Positions 1-8,202 of a stretch of DNA of 64,000 bases are shown here, in pieces; within the stretch, counting starts at the first letter, position 1; each line of letters begins with the position of its first letter. The notes below the pieces were generated by a model, which had not been told where the DNA came from, made no database searches, and worked only from the letters and a program-made list of their open reading frames with translations. Source of the DNA: CBDBND01 sp965262665 (lineage in GTDB: Bacteria > Pseudomonadota > Alphaproteobacteria > Rhodospirillales > Rhodospirillaceae); NCBI GenBank assembly GCA_965262665.1, contig CBDHFR010000004.1, positions 3,596,001-3,660,000 of the forward strand, given 5' to 3'. The position numbers and the translations under genes were made by a program.

Positions 1-127
1 TAAGCGTACATTTAGGTTGTGAACCGCATGAAAAATATTGATTCACGAGCACTCATATAAAATATGGATTAAGCGTAGTGATCCAATCCCTTTGCGGCAA
101 GAATTCTACTCTTAAGAAGAAATTTTC

Positions 128-381
128 TCATATGAGTTCTATCTCAATTCCACGGGACCGGCCCGGCTCCTCCTCACCACTTTCCCCAACCTTATTGGCT
201 TCCTTCCCGATTAAAACAAAGCTGTTGGCTTTTACATGCCGACGCCATGTTTCGCCTTGGTCAGTGAAGGCAGCATTTTTAAACTTGTTCTCAGAGCTGA
301 AGTGATACTGGCAAAGCACTTCTGCGTAGGTCTTAAGCTGGTCCGAGTGAACCGGCTCTCCCGTCACCCGGCAGAATGCGC
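128..381 (-). pseudogene. C-terminal relic of casposon-type family-B DNA polymerase
   Basis: About 80 residues match the extreme C-terminus of the two intact polymerases at 46339-49074 and 53849-56599 (shared stretches TGEPV, DQLKTYAEVLCQYH, FTDQGETWRRHV, SFVLIGKEAN). None of the catalytic motifs is left. Upstream, near 381, it is joined directly to a truncated IS6-type transposase gene, so the rest of the polymerase was lost by an IS-associated deletion. It is a relic of a further copy of the polB element. Confidence 0.85.
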
Positions 382-700
382 GGGCGGTGATGAAGGTGAT
401 CGGCAATGCGGCCGCCCAGACCTGCGGTCGTTGGCTGAACAACCTAGCGGAAAACTCACATCAACCTTTCCGACGACGGGAAGGGGCGATGGCGCGGTTC
501 AGAGACATCAAGACCCTGCAGAAGTTCGCCTCCGTCCATGCCTCGATCCACACCCACTTCAACCACCAACGCCATCTCAACCGCCGCGACATTTTCAAAC
601 AAGCCCGAGCCACCGCCTTGGCCGAATGGCGTCAACTTGCCGCCTGAGAGTCCTCTATTATGGCTTCTTCTGCACCGGGCCAGTTAGTCTGACAATGTCC
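382..700 (+). pseudogene. IS6-family transposase, C-terminal fragment plus IS end
   Basis: The C-terminal part of an IS6-type DDE transposase is readable to the stop at 645-647 (NLAENSHQPFRRREGAM, HFNHQRHLNRRDIFKQ, ALAEWRQLAA). AENSHQPxRRRE is the well-known signature around the catalytic Glu of IS6 transposases. The N-terminal two thirds are missing. After the stop comes the IS end (CCAGTTAGTCTGACAATG, about 680-697), which recurs at 8640, 10421 and 37970. Non-functional remnant. Confidence 0.8.
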
Positions 701-712
701 TGATCACCCTTC

Positions 713-786
713 GTTGGATAACTATATGCTGCGCTTTCAAAGATTGAACAGACCTTACATCTCAGTGAGGTAGTGTTCTGAGGTGT
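713..786 (+). repeat. Partial copy of a degenerate noncoding repeat family
   Basis: Contains the block 'tttcaaagattgaacagaccttacatc...gtgaggtagtg', which aligns with the 3' part of the longer copies at 1266-1430 and 2711-2865 (TTCAAA, a GTTGGGCAGACT-like run, TACATCAGAGTGA). No ORF accounts for it. From 787 to 1265 I see no gene, only a small hairpin at 951-977. Confidence 0.45.
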
Positions 787-950
787 AGGGACGTCATGCA
801 AGCCATGCGTGGGCGCCTAACAAATTACTATCGACGTCAGTTGGGAACACCTAACAGAACTCTACGACCTCAAACATTTTCTTAGGTTTTCAGAGACCAT
901 GAAATTCCCAAGGCTTGAGAGATTCAAGGAAACTGCGAGCCTTAGCGATA

Positions 951-977
951 ACCTAAGAAAAAGCGCATTTTCTTAGG
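951..977. other. Stem-loop, CCTAAGAAAA arms
   Basis: The arms CCTAAGAAAA and TTTTCTTAGG are separated by about 6 nt and form a 10-bp hairpin in a gene-poor stretch. There is no U-tract, so it is not a typical intrinsic terminator. A further 'tttcttaggtttt' lies 70 bp upstream. Function unknown. Confidence 0.4.
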
Positions 978-1265
978 TATTTTGGACGAACGTCGGCTGC
1001 TCAAACGTTCGATAGACGCTAGCCAACCAATATGGCAACGGCTTTCTTTCAAAAATCACATAACGGTAATCGCTCGAACGAGATGGGTTGGAATAGATTG
1101 GTGCGGTTACAGCAAGAACATAAACTGCCATACGGGGCGCTGGCGTCACCCCTCGCCCCTACTAGCTACCCCAGCACCCCTTGTTTTCCTGCGGAAACGC
1201 CTTTGCGTATTAGGTGGACTCTTTTTTGGGCCCCAACCACCAGGGTTCTAGTGCCGCGTCTGTTT

Positions 1266-1430
1266 CCTGGTTCTTTAAAGTAAACCCCAGACCCCAAATA
1301 TTATTTAAACGAACAATTTAGAAAACTGGTGCCTCAGAAAATCAGGTCTTTCGCATGCGTCTGCTGCTTCAAAGGTTGGGCAAACTTTACATCAGAGCGA
1401 CGGAGGTTTAGGCGAGCGGGTTATGTCTCA
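1266..1430 (+). repeat. Noncoding repeat family, copy 1
   Basis: This about 165-bp block shares ordered motifs with 2711-2865: a CCCAGACC/CTCAGGTC-like start, a TTTAAACG AT-rich stretch, TTTAGA, AATCAGGTCTTT (AATCGGCTCTTT in the other copy), CATGCGTCTGCTGCTTCAAA, GTTGGGCARACTTTACATC and AGAGYGA, ending in TTTAGG. No coding frame is conserved between copies, so it may be a structured RNA or a MITE-like relic. Confidence 0.5.
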
Positions 1431-1436
1431 TAGGTC

Positions 1437-1540
1437 GTTCCCTATAGAAAACTCCAGACCCTAAGTTTCGTGATAACACGAAACTTATAGATGATCTCCT
1501 AAGCAAATCGGCTCGTTCTTATGCGGCTGTTGCTTCAAGG
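1437..1540 (+). repeat. Noncoding repeat family, copy 2 (partial, with hairpin)
   Basis: Starts GTTCCCTATAGAAAACTCCA (compare TTCTCTGTAGAAAACCTCA at 2711), then a perfect hairpin AAGTTTCGTG-ataa-CACGAAACTT (about 1462-1485), then AAATCGGCTCGTTCTTATG and CTGTTGCTTCAA as in the other copies. It stops just upstream of the gene at 1563, so it could act in that gene's leader. Confidence 0.5.
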
Positions 1541-1562
1541 GCGATACTAACTCTAAATCGGA

Positions 1563-2048
1563 GTGAGTGAGTTTTGTGAGAGTAGGTCAACGAATATAAT
1601 CAATGGATGGAAACAGGTGGTGCATGCCCTATCCAATCCATTCATTTTGAAATTAAACGGATGTTGTGCCGTGGTTGAAAACACAGATTTGTATGACGAT
1701 TGGCGAACGGACAATTCGTTGCTTCATAGGTTTGAAGGGGCTGTAGAGTGTTTAGTTCTTGGAAGCGGAGGGCTAAGGGAGCGGCTAGAGTGTGCGCTAA
1801 ATCAAATAGTCACTATAGACGAAACGGACTTGCCAGTGCACGTGCGTGAGGACTACATAAAACTATGGGATATTACCACAGCAATTGAACTTCCAAGTCA
1901 TCTTATTGGAAAAGTCGGCAGTATAGAGTGGACGCTAAACACATTGCATTGGACAAAGAAAAAATTGGCAGCAGAAATCATATTGAAAATTCACAACGAG
2001 ATCGTAGCTGGTCACGATTTGTCTGAACTCAGTCAGGAAACGTGGTGA
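1563..2048 (+). CDS. Hypothetical protein, 161 aa
   Basis: Not recognised. The chosen start is GTG in 'cggagtgagtgag'; an in-frame later start is possible. The protein has no signal peptide or membrane segment; it is mixed alpha/beta with many acidic and aromatic residues (VVENTDLYDDW, LHRFEGAVECLVLGSGG). It is flanked on both sides by noncoding repeat copies and precedes a MucR-type regulator in the same orientation by about 180 bp. It is AT-richer than the core genes near 15-19 kb, in keeping with acquired DNA. Confidence 0.5.
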   Translation: MSEFCESRSTNIINGWKQVVHALSNPFILKLNGCCAVVENTDLYDDWRTDNSLLHRFEGAVECLVLGSGGLRERLECALNQIVTIDETDLPVHVREDYIKLWDITTAIELPSHLIGKVGSIEWTLNTLHWTKKKLAAEIILKIHNEIVAGHDLSELSQETW

Positions 2049-2224
2049 ATTTTCCAAGAAGGCTTTACGTTTATCGCTCACCCGCGCGGATACAGTGTTT
2101 AACTCGGCCGGTATACTCGTATGTGGCTCTATTAATTTGGCTGAATAAAACGAGAAGCATACCGTTAGCGGTACTCAAAAAACTTCAACATCTGACAAAG
2201 GCTGCATAACGAGGTTGAGGAGCA

Positions 2225-2656
2225 ATGGCTGAAACGGACAAGACAAAGGACAAAGATATCCTCGCCATCACGGGCGAAATCGTTGCCGCGCACGTGGCTA
2301 ACAATACGGTGCCAGCAGCGGACCTTCCCAAATTGATCCACGAAGTTCATAGCGCTCTGGCCAATGTCAGATCAAAAGGACGTCCAAAAGAACGGCCTGA
2401 GCCTGCTGTTCCTATTAGCCGCTCGGTCAAGCCGGACTATATCGTCTGTCTCGAAGACGGCAGAAAACTTAAGATGCTCAAGCGCCATTTGAGAACGGCA
2501 TTCAACATGACACCGGAGGAGTACCGGGAGCGCTGGGGACTGCCAGCAGACTATCCAATGGTAGCGCCAAACTATGCCAAAAGGCGGTCATCTCTGGCCA
2601 AGGATATTGGCCTGGGGAAAAAGCAAACGGCAAGACCAGGCCGCCGGAGAAAATGA
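2225..2656 (+). CDS. MucR/Ros-family transcriptional regulator
   Basis: A 143-aa protein with the MucR/Ros layout: N-terminal helical oligomerisation region (residues 10-50), basic linker (KGRPKERPEP), and a C-terminal DNA-binding domain YIVCLEDGRKLKMLKRHLRT...MTPEEYRERWGLPADYPMVAPNYA. In the family the domain is a zinc finger; here Cys75 and His88 are present but the second Cys is Asp78 and the second His is Ala92, as in the zinc-less Ros homologues. These regulators repress exopolysaccharide, virulence and acquired genes in alphaproteobacteria. RBS AGGAG 3-4 nt before ATG. The family is essentially restricted to alphaproteobacteria, which supports the taxonomic reading. Confidence 0.92.
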   Translation: MAETDKTKDKDILAITGEIVAAHVANNTVPAADLPKLIHEVHSALANVRSKGRPKERPEPAVPISRSVKPDYIVCLEDGRKLKMLKRHLRTAFNMTPEEYRERWGLPADYPMVAPNYAKRRSSLAKDIGLGKKQTARPGRRRK

Positions 2657-2710
2657 AGACCTTCGCGTCGCGCAGGGATAGGGGCCGTGGCGCTGCGCCT
2701 CATTGATCGT

Positions 2711-2865
2711 TCTCTGTAGAAAACCTCAGGTCTTTAAACGTCGTTTAAAACGACATTTTAGATAACTTGCGTTTCAGCAAATCGGCTCTTTCTCATGTGA
2801 CTGACCTTCAAAAAGTTGGGCAGACTCTACATCAGAGTGAGACCGCTTTAGGGGAGCAGGCCACT
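2711..2865 (+). repeat. Noncoding repeat family, copy 3 (best copy)
   Basis: Located just after the MucR-type gene. Contains an inverted element AACGTCGTTTAAAACGACATT, then AAATCGGCTCTTTCTCATGT, CTTCAAAAAGTTGGGCAGACT and CTACATCAGAGTGAG. It aligns through its length with 1266-1430 and partly with 1437-1540 and 713-786. No conserved ORF. 2866-3000 holds nothing else I can identify. Confidence 0.5.
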
Positions 2866-3000
2866 CCTGAGGAAGAATGGGCAAAACTTTCATACTTATA
2901 GTCCCGTAAAATTAGCAGCACACCACATCTCTATCCCCGAAAAATTAATCCAGGAAAGTTCTTAACTAAATAACACAGGGAACAAACACTGGAGTTAATC

Positions 3001-3366
3001 ATGCGCTATGGGGAAATAATCACTGATGAAATCAATTCGCTAACACTCAAGCATATTCACGACCTCAAATTACAAAAAGAACGACAGGAAACGGAAAAGA
3101 ATCAGAAACTTCCTTTTCTCAAATGTATGTATGGCCAACCCCAAGACGAAAAAGATCAGCAACAAACCGACAGAGACAAACAAAAGCAAAAACAACAGAA
3201 CAAAGAACACGTCAGTAAACTGGCACAGAGACAAATCAAGAACCAAAGAAAACGGCGCCAAGAGAGGCAGGATGACGTTGTCCGCTATCTCGATAAGCAA
3301 GAACACGAACGCGCTAAGCGCATAAGAACGCTGGCTAAGAAATTCGATCAGATACGTGATGACTAA
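3001..3366 (+). CDS. Hypothetical, highly charged coiled-coil protein, 121 aa
   Basis: Not recognised. After a short ordered N-terminus (MRYGEIITDEINSLTLKHIHDL) almost the whole protein is Lys/Gln/Glu/Arg-rich low complexity (QQQTDRDKQKQKQQNKEH, RQIKNQRKRRQERQDD), strongly predicted as a long helix or coiled coil. No Cys pair, signal peptide or membrane segment. It starts with ATG 60 nt after an AT-rich leader and is followed 270 bp later by an intrinsic terminator. The composition resembles small phage/plasmid accessory proteins, but no function can be assigned. Confidence 0.45.
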   Translation: MRYGEIITDEINSLTLKHIHDLKLQKERQETEKNQKLPFLKCMYGQPQDEKDQQQTDRDKQKQKQQNKEHVSKLAQRQIKNQRKRRQERQDDVVRYLDKQEHERAKRIRTLAKKFDQIRDD

Positions 3367-3631
3367 TTAACTAAAGCAGCCACACACAAGACAAATGACT
3401 CATTCTTGGATCAACAAACTACGGTTTCAGTATGCAACACTAGGTCGATGGCGTCGTGGTTCTTTCATTCAAAAGTAACGAAATCATTTTCTATTAAAAA
3501 GCCCATAGTGAGGATGATGTCTTCTGTAGAACATTGGACATCCATGGATGTTCCGCGGAGAAGAAGGGCAGGAATAGCCCAGATTTCCTAGCGACAAACC
3601 ATCAGCTTGCAAAGGCGGTCTGAGAAGTTAA

Positions 3632-3660
3632 GGGGGAGCAGATTTGCTCCCCCTTTTTTT
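3632..3660 (+). terminator. Rho-independent terminator
   Basis: GGGGGAGCA-GATT-TGCTCCCCC followed by TTTTTTT: a 9-bp GC-rich stem, 4-nt loop and a T7 tract. It probably ends the transcript of the charged protein at 3001-3366; 3367-3631 has no convincing gene. Confidence 0.9.
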
Positions 3661-3682
3661 CGTATTAACAATAAATACACAC

Positions 3683-4012
3683 ATGCGAGACACTGAGATA
3701 TTGGAGGTTGCATTCGATACAATGCAAATGAACCGATTAACCTTCAGCCAATATGATTTCAGCCGTCGATGGCTGGGCATGTCCCCGAGCTATTATTCAT
3801 CCCTGAAAGCGACTGCCAAAAAGCCAAGCATTGAGGTGCTCACGAAGCTGCATCTGAGGCTAGATAGGGAAATAGCCAATATAAAATCCATTCGCTCTTT
3901 TGCTCTAAGTTCGTCACTTCAATCCCGGTGTAAAACGCTTCAGTCATTGCGAGGCAACGTCTTGGCGCATCTGCAATGTATTTGTTGGTCTCCATTTTCT
4001 GAAAATCTTTAG
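3683..4012 (+). CDS. Small protein resembling DUF6626-type helical proteins
   Basis: A 109-aa protein from ATG 3683; an ORF start 39 bp earlier overlaps the terminator and is unlikely. The central segment FSQYDFSRRWLGMSPSYYSSL followed by PSIEVLTKLHLRLDRE resembles a compact helix-turn-helix-like family seen in alphaproteobacterial accessory DNA, which I recall as DUF6626; this is from memory and is not certain. It precedes the DUF6641-like gene by about 70 bp in the same orientation, so the two are probably co-transcribed. Confidence 0.5.
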   Translation: MRDTEILEVAFDTMQMNRLTFSQYDFSRRWLGMSPSYYSSLKATAKKPSIEVLTKLHLRLDREIANIKSIRSFALSSSLQSRCKTLQSLRGNVLAHLQCICWSPFSENL

Positions 4013-4081
4013 TCGCTTTCTATGTCATCTGGCTTTAACTCGCAGTGTTGCAGTTCATTCAAGCAACACGGAGAAAGAAGT

Positions 4082-4519
4082 ATGTCAATTAAGGGACTAA
4101 AATTAGCCGAAGACGTAAGAGGTGTGGAATTACCGCCAAATGTGGCGGCTCGGGCCAAGTTTATGGAGCGGCTCGATGAACAAATCGCCATGTCACAATC
4201 GCTCATTGAGGGCAAAGAGTTCGCCCGCATCATCAAACGCAAGCAGGCTGATCCTGAAACCGGAGAGAAAAAGGTTGTGGAGCACTCACGGCCTGTAAAG
4301 CCGTGGTGGTTTCAACATGCCGATGGGCTTCAGTACGTGGAGCTGCGTTATGGCGTCACAAAGCTTTCGCTCAACCAGGGGAAACCCCTTATCGAAGCAG
4401 GCCGTGATCTGAAAGACGTAAAGAAGGTCTTGGATATCCCCTCCGAAAACCCCACTCGCCGCCTTTCAAAGGCAAACCACCTAAATGCAGATGACGTTCC
4501 CGGAAGGCGCAGGTCCTGA
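4082..4519 (+). CDS. DUF6641-like protein with replaced C-terminus
   Basis: ATG 4082 is preceded by GGAGAAAGAAG. The body matches the DUF6641 pattern: SIKGLKLAEDVRGVELPPNVAARAKFMERLDEQI, then RPVKPWWFQHADGLQYVELRYG and a terminal helix. Function unknown; the family is common in plasmids and integrative elements. From about residue 118 (IPSENPTRR...) the reading frame runs into a 193-bp repeat that occurs again at 7307-7499, so the native C-terminus seems to have been lost when the repeat arrived. Confidence 0.6.
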   Translation: MSIKGLKLAEDVRGVELPPNVAARAKFMERLDEQIAMSQSLIEGKEFARIIKRKQADPETGEKKVVEHSRPVKPWWFQHADGLQYVELRYGVTKLSLNQGKPLIEAGRDLKDVKKVLDIPSENPTRRLSKANHLNADDVPGRRRS

Positions 4520-4628
4520 AGGTGATGTGGGCGGATGAGTATTGAGAAGCGCCAAAAAAGCACCACAACAGCCCTTCCCGATTTACACGCTTACACATAG
4601 TAGCGATATTTCAAGGCCAGCTCTCAGA
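4436..4628 (+). repeat. 193-bp direct repeat, copy 1
   Basis: From ATCCCCTCCGAAAACCCCAC to CAAGGCCAGCTCTCAGA, about 85-90% identical by eye to 7307-7499 in the same orientation. The first 20 bp resemble the ends of the MITE-like elements near 39.3-39.7 kb (TTTCCGAAAACCCC), so it may be a degenerate non-autonomous element. It supplies the last codons and stop of the DUF6641-like gene. Confidence 0.7.
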
Positions 4629-4635
4629 ACCCGGG

Positions 4636-5121
4636 TTACTGTTTAATTCTGACCAGGGTGTTGGTCTCGGGATCGATCTCCCAGTCTTCGAGATTCTCGT
4701 ACCGCTCGGGGTTATCGGAGGCGTAGACGAGTTCGGTTTTTGCGAGAAACTCGTCGATATCATTGGCGAACTGGATGTAGCCGGGGTCGGACTCCAGCCT
4801 TTCCATCTCGGCCTTCCTATAGTCGTGCGTCTTGTAATCGACCCAATGCCGGTTCAGTCCCGTCGGCCACATTGTGTACTTCTCCTGGATGAGACGACTC
4901 TCGAGCCTGTGCATTTCGTCCTTGGTGCCCTGGCCTTCGACCTTCCATTCGAATTGGTCGGGGCCGAGTGCCATGAGGGTAAGCTGGAACACGCTGCCCT
5001 TTCCCCGCTTCGCCTGAGCGAGGTGCTGGGATTTTCGCCTCTCCAGACCGCTGCTGGTGACGCCTATGTATTGCTTGGTGGTTGGCGTGTGCGTGGCGGA
5101 ATAGCAGATGTAATTCTTCAT
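4636..5121 (-). CDS. GIY-YIG nuclease-domain protein
   Basis: 161 aa. The N-terminal 45 residues carry the GIY-YIG core: NYICYSA, then YIGVTSSGLERRKSQHL, in which the Y..Y-I-G pair, the Arg after GLE and the His match the catalytic layout of the family. A Glu follows in LESRLIQEKY (about residue 77), the expected position of the metal-binding Glu. The C-terminal half is a mixed charged region that could bind DNA. Such proteins are often stand-alone homing or mobile-element nucleases; substrate unknown. It faces the upstream genes and sits alone. Confidence 0.7.
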   Translation of the reverse strand: MKNYICYSATHTPTTKQYIGVTSSGLERRKSQHLAQAKRGKGSVFQLTLMALGPDQFEWKVEGQGTKDEMHRLESRLIQEKYTMWPTGLNRHWVDYKTHDYRKAEMERLESDPGYIQFANDIDEFLAKTELVYASDNPERYENLEDWEIDPETNTLVRIKQ

Positions 5122-5493
5122 TGATTGGCTGTTTGTGTTGGATCGCGGACCGTAGGGTTATCGCATATCCTGTCGAACGAGGCGATGGGCGCGCGGTGCG
5201 CAGCGGGTCATTGCCAGGAACATTGTCAGATTAAGTGGTTAGGGCCAACTCTCTAGTGCCCTTGTTCCCAGGGTTTAGTCACTAAACAGTTTGTTCGCTT
5301 GGAATTGACCAAACACGGCGGGGCTCGGAAAGATCATGGCTTCTTGAAGGTTACTGATGTGACCTTCTTATTTTAGTAAATCATCTTCGCTACAAATACC
5401 TAGGTTGGATTAAATAGAGACTGTGGCCTTCTTCCCTTAATCCGCGTCAGTTGGAGTTGGAATCTTCTCTCGTTAACCTGAGGAAGGGCTATC

Positions 5494-5603
5494 GTGAGAC
5501 GCAACCATTTCACCGAAGAACAAGCTATTGCTATCCTAAATGAGGTGGAAGCCGGAGCGAATACAAAGGAGCGTTGTCGGCGCCGCGCCGACGTAGGCAA
5601 CGC
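5494..5603 (+). pseudogene. IS3-type orfA relic, N-terminal fragment
   Basis: RRNHFTEEQAIAILNEVEAG then KERCRRR matches the start of IS3-group OrfA proteins (HTH; typically RRxRFTEEQIIxILKExExG). It degenerates after about 35 codons and no orfB follows. The preceding 5125-5490 holds only IS-end-like scraps (ACATTGTCAGATTAAGTGG at about 5219). 5611-6053 has no convincing gene. Confidence 0.6.
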
Positions 5604-6053
5604 TTTCAAACCAAGGAGATTTTACTTTCAGATGGACCTAAGCCAGGGGAAAGGTCACTCCTTATAAAGTTCGCTGTAAAGGAATTCGGAGTTTACACAC
5701 TCCGGTTTAGGAATTATCCCTTCCCAAAACATCGTCAGCACAGAGCAATAAAGATTATATTTCTATCGGATAAAGTTTTCGGAAGGGTCAAGCGTCAATT
5801 TGCTGCGTGACAGTACTCGTTTACATGTTTTAAAGGTTTGGTCTAGTTAGCTTGATAGTGCACCTATGACAGCCCTGCCCGTGTTTCGTGTACACACGAC
5901 ACTGGAATTCCAAAGTGAACTCTTAGAGCGTTGTTTTGAGCCCGTGATTAGACGGACATAGATGAACATTGCAAGATAATCGTGTCTGTTTTTAGAAGTG
6001 ATTATCGCTAAATTCAGAAATTCACACCTGAGCGGTTTACTGCATAAAGATCG

Positions 6054-6935
6054 GTGGATAGGGTTTGGAAAAGAACAACCGTCAGGCACCTCCACAGAAT
6101 GCTCAGAAACCTCATCAGGCGAAAACGCGATCCGTCTCTCCCCATTGGTAAAGAGACAGTGCCGGACGACGAACAGAGGATCACGCAATACTTCATATTT
6201 AGAATGGTTCTGATTTTAGCAATAGCTGGGCCTGCGACAGTTGCATTCATATCTCCCTTTGTTGATCAGGCGATTCGCAACAAAGTCGACGATTGGATGA
6301 GTATCCCTGACCTCTTTGATTCAATATCGATCAGACCAGACGAATACGCCAAACTCCCAACATATTGGAGACAGACGCTTGCCGAAATTGCCCTCCACCC
6401 CAAGGAGGAAGCTGTAGACACGCAAACTATTATTGCAGGCCTAAAGGTAGCTGATATGGAGTTGATAGGTTTACTCGCTCCATACGCGACTTCTCTAGGT
6501 ATACTGCGCGAAAATGGCCAATTGTCCGAGCATCCAATGCCAGAGTTGTCGTACGGCGATTTCTCGCACTTGCAAGACTTGGGCATCCTCGAAGACGTTA
6601 ACGACGGAATGAGGTTTGATCTTACCAAGACCTTGAACGGCAACTCTGAGGTTGATCTGCTTGGAACAACAGTGGTTTTGAAGTTCAAGGCGAAGAGATC
6701 ACAAACGAATTTTGTCCTAGAAGCAACCGCATTTACCAAAGGTGGAAAGCAACTCATAGATGCTTTGCGAGCGCCCTCAAACATCGCGTATTTCGAATGG
6801 TTCGCTAAGAAACTTGAAGAGAACGGACTTGCTACCGAATTGTTCGCAAGTGGCATCAGAGAGAACAGCGCTCCAAGAGAACATGAAGTTCAGGGTCGCA
6901 TTGACCGTCATTCCATACCATCTTGGCCACCCTAG
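6054..6935 (+). CDS. Hypothetical single-pass membrane protein, 293 aa
   Basis: Not assigned. The start is uncertain (GTG 6054, or the ATG at 6099 giving MLRNLIRRKRD). There is a basic N-terminus, then one clear transmembrane helix (FRMVLILAIAGPATVAFISPF, about residues 49-69) followed by a soluble domain. The C-terminal part alternates HLQDLGILEDV, TVVLKFKAKR and LEATAFTKGGKQL, a 'short strand, strand, LTxxG' order also seen at the end of DUF2806/Abi-alpha-like proteins such as the one at 60659-61525; this similarity is weak. Isolated gene; 6936-7306 holds nothing identifiable. Confidence 0.5.
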   Translation: MDRVWKRTTVRHLHRMLRNLIRRKRDPSLPIGKETVPDDEQRITQYFIFRMVLILAIAGPATVAFISPFVDQAIRNKVDDWMSIPDLFDSISIRPDEYAKLPTYWRQTLAEIALHPKEEAVDTQTIIAGLKVADMELIGLLAPYATSLGILRENGQLSEHPMPELSYGDFSHLQDLGILEDVNDGMRFDLTKTLNGNSEVDLLGTTVVLKFKAKRSQTNFVLEATAFTKGGKQLIDALRAPSNIAYFEWFAKKLEENGLATELFASGIRENSAPREHEVQGRIDRHSIPSWPP

Positions 6936-7306
6936 GAGTACGCTAGATCACTTTCTGGCGCTTCACCTGTACCTCGGCGTAGCCGGAAAAAAACAAGGGG
7001 CCTATAGCAGATCGGGAGTGGACTGCTTCCCGGTCGCTCCTCCTTCATAAGGATTGGCTGCTCCTTCAAAGGTGGAGCACGTTTAGTATCGATATGAAGA
7101 CATTCCGAAGCACAGGGCAGCTTCGCCGTGAATGGATGATCTTCTCCAAGATTTCCAGAGTATCTTTTTGGAATTACCGTGTTTTTCTCAGATAAGGCAC
7201 AGAGCACACATTTTAGGGTTTTGCCGAGTTGGTCCCGGCAAGTTACTGTTTCCACAGCATAAATTTTGCGTTTTTTGACTAAAGTTTTTAGTCACCGCTT
7301 TGGGTC

Positions 7307-7499
7307 ATCCCCTCCGAAAACCCCACTCGCTGCCTTTCAAAGGCAAACCACCTAAATGCAGATGACATCCCCGGAAGGCACAGGTCCTGACGGTGATGCG
7401 GGCGGATGAGTATTGAGAAGGGCCAAAGACGTGCCATAGCAGCCCTTCCTATTCCATACGCACACACACTATAGCGAGACTTCAAGGCCAGCTCTCAGA
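7307..7499 (+). repeat. 193-bp direct repeat, copy 2
   Basis: Second copy of 4436-4628 (shared CCTTTCAAAGGCAAACCACC, TAAATGCAGATGAC, GGCGGATGAGTATTGAGAAG). Here it is in noncoding DNA about 80 bp upstream of the tRNA-Leu. The two copies bracket 2.7 kb containing the GIY-YIG and membrane-protein genes. Confidence 0.7.
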
Positions 7500-7577
7500 C
7501 CGCAGTTTTGGCCCCTTATCCTGCGCTTTCACTGGTTGAGCAAGTTGTGATCGTCCTATAAGTAGGGGCTGACTAAT

Positions 7578-7879
7578 GCGGACGTGGCGGAATTGGTAGA
7601 CGCAACGGACTTGAAGTCATTGAGTGCCCTCCGGGAAACCGAAGGAGCAGAACCGCTCAAATTCGGGGAAGGCTTCCAGAATTTCTGATGCTAATCCCGA
7701 GCCAAGCCCTTTACGGGGAAGGTGTAGAGACTAGACGGGCGGGGCCTAAGGCCAGTTGATGGGCTAAGGTCAAGGTATAGTCCAGGCCACAAACACGTTT
7801 AGTGGCGGTGAAAACCGTAGTGGTATGAAAATCCGTTGGGCGTAAGCCCGTGTGGGTTCAAGTCCCACCGTCCGCACCA
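7578..7879 (+). tRNA. tRNA-Leu(UAA) interrupted by a group I intron
   Basis: Exons 7578-7612 and 7828-7879 join to an 87-nt tRNA. The 7-bp acceptor stem GCGGACG/CGTCCGC, the Leu-type D-arm GGCGGAATTGGTAGACGC, the long variable arm TTGGGCGTAAGCCCGTG, the T-arm TGGGTTCAAGTCCCA and an encoded CCA are all present. The spliced anticodon stem ACGGA/TCCGT closes the loop CTTAAAA, giving anticodon UAA. The 5' exon ends in T after U34 and the intron ends in G, the classic position of the tRNA-Leu(UAA) group I intron. Confidence 0.93.
7613..7827 (+). other. Group I self-splicing intron in tRNA-Leu
   Basis: 215 nt, beginning after U34 of the anticodon. Conserved core strings are visible: GACTAGACGG (about 7729-7738; P7/J8-7 'S' side) and AAGGTATAGTCC (about 7772-7783; the 3' P7 'R/S' strand), which can pair as in group IC introns. 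A terminal G precedes exon 2, and a U.G 5' splice site is expected. There is no ORF inside. Group I introns at this position are best known from cyanobacteria and plastids and occur sporadically in proteobacteria. Confidence 0.9.
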
Positions 7880-7971
7880 ACCAGCTTTTTTAACAACTAA
7901 TAGCGCCCAAAAAGCTACTCCTAAGAAGGGCGATCAATAAAGATATGCCAGCGGTGGGGCATTTCTATTCC

Positions 7972-8160
7972 TTAAGAAAATGGTCCAATATCAATATCAG
8001 ATTGTTGAATTTTCCCGCTCAGTCCGTATCTCCCAATGAGCTTTTTAATGGTATCTCGTTTCCAATCAGGTGTTCTTGGGTTGACACGGATTGACTCAAT
8101 AACCTCACAGCAGGAGGCACAATTCAAGTTTCCCCATTGAATATTGACTTGCCTTACCAA
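7972..8160 (-). CDS. Hypothetical small protein, 62 aa
   Basis: Not recognised. A Cys pair at NCASCCEVIESIRVN and a helical VNPRTPDWKRDTIKKLIGRYGLSGKI segment suggest a small folded domain. It is divergent from the small membrane protein at 8203, with 42 bp between the starts. Coding status is plausible from its position but not proven. Confidence 0.4.
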   Translation of the reverse strand: MVRQVNIQWGNLNCASCCEVIESIRVNPRTPDWKRDTIKKLIGRYGLSGKIQQSDIDIGPFS

Positions 8161-8202
8161 GAATCTAGTTTCCAGGCGTTCTAAAAACCAAAGGGGTCCG
8201 AC

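Noticed and set aside
4009..4242. Antisense 77-aa ORF over the DUF6641-like gene
   Set aside because: Antisense to a gene with a good RBS and family similarity.
5574..5810. 78-aa basic ORF
   Set aside because: Starts in the orfA relic in a different frame and lacks a recognisable domain.
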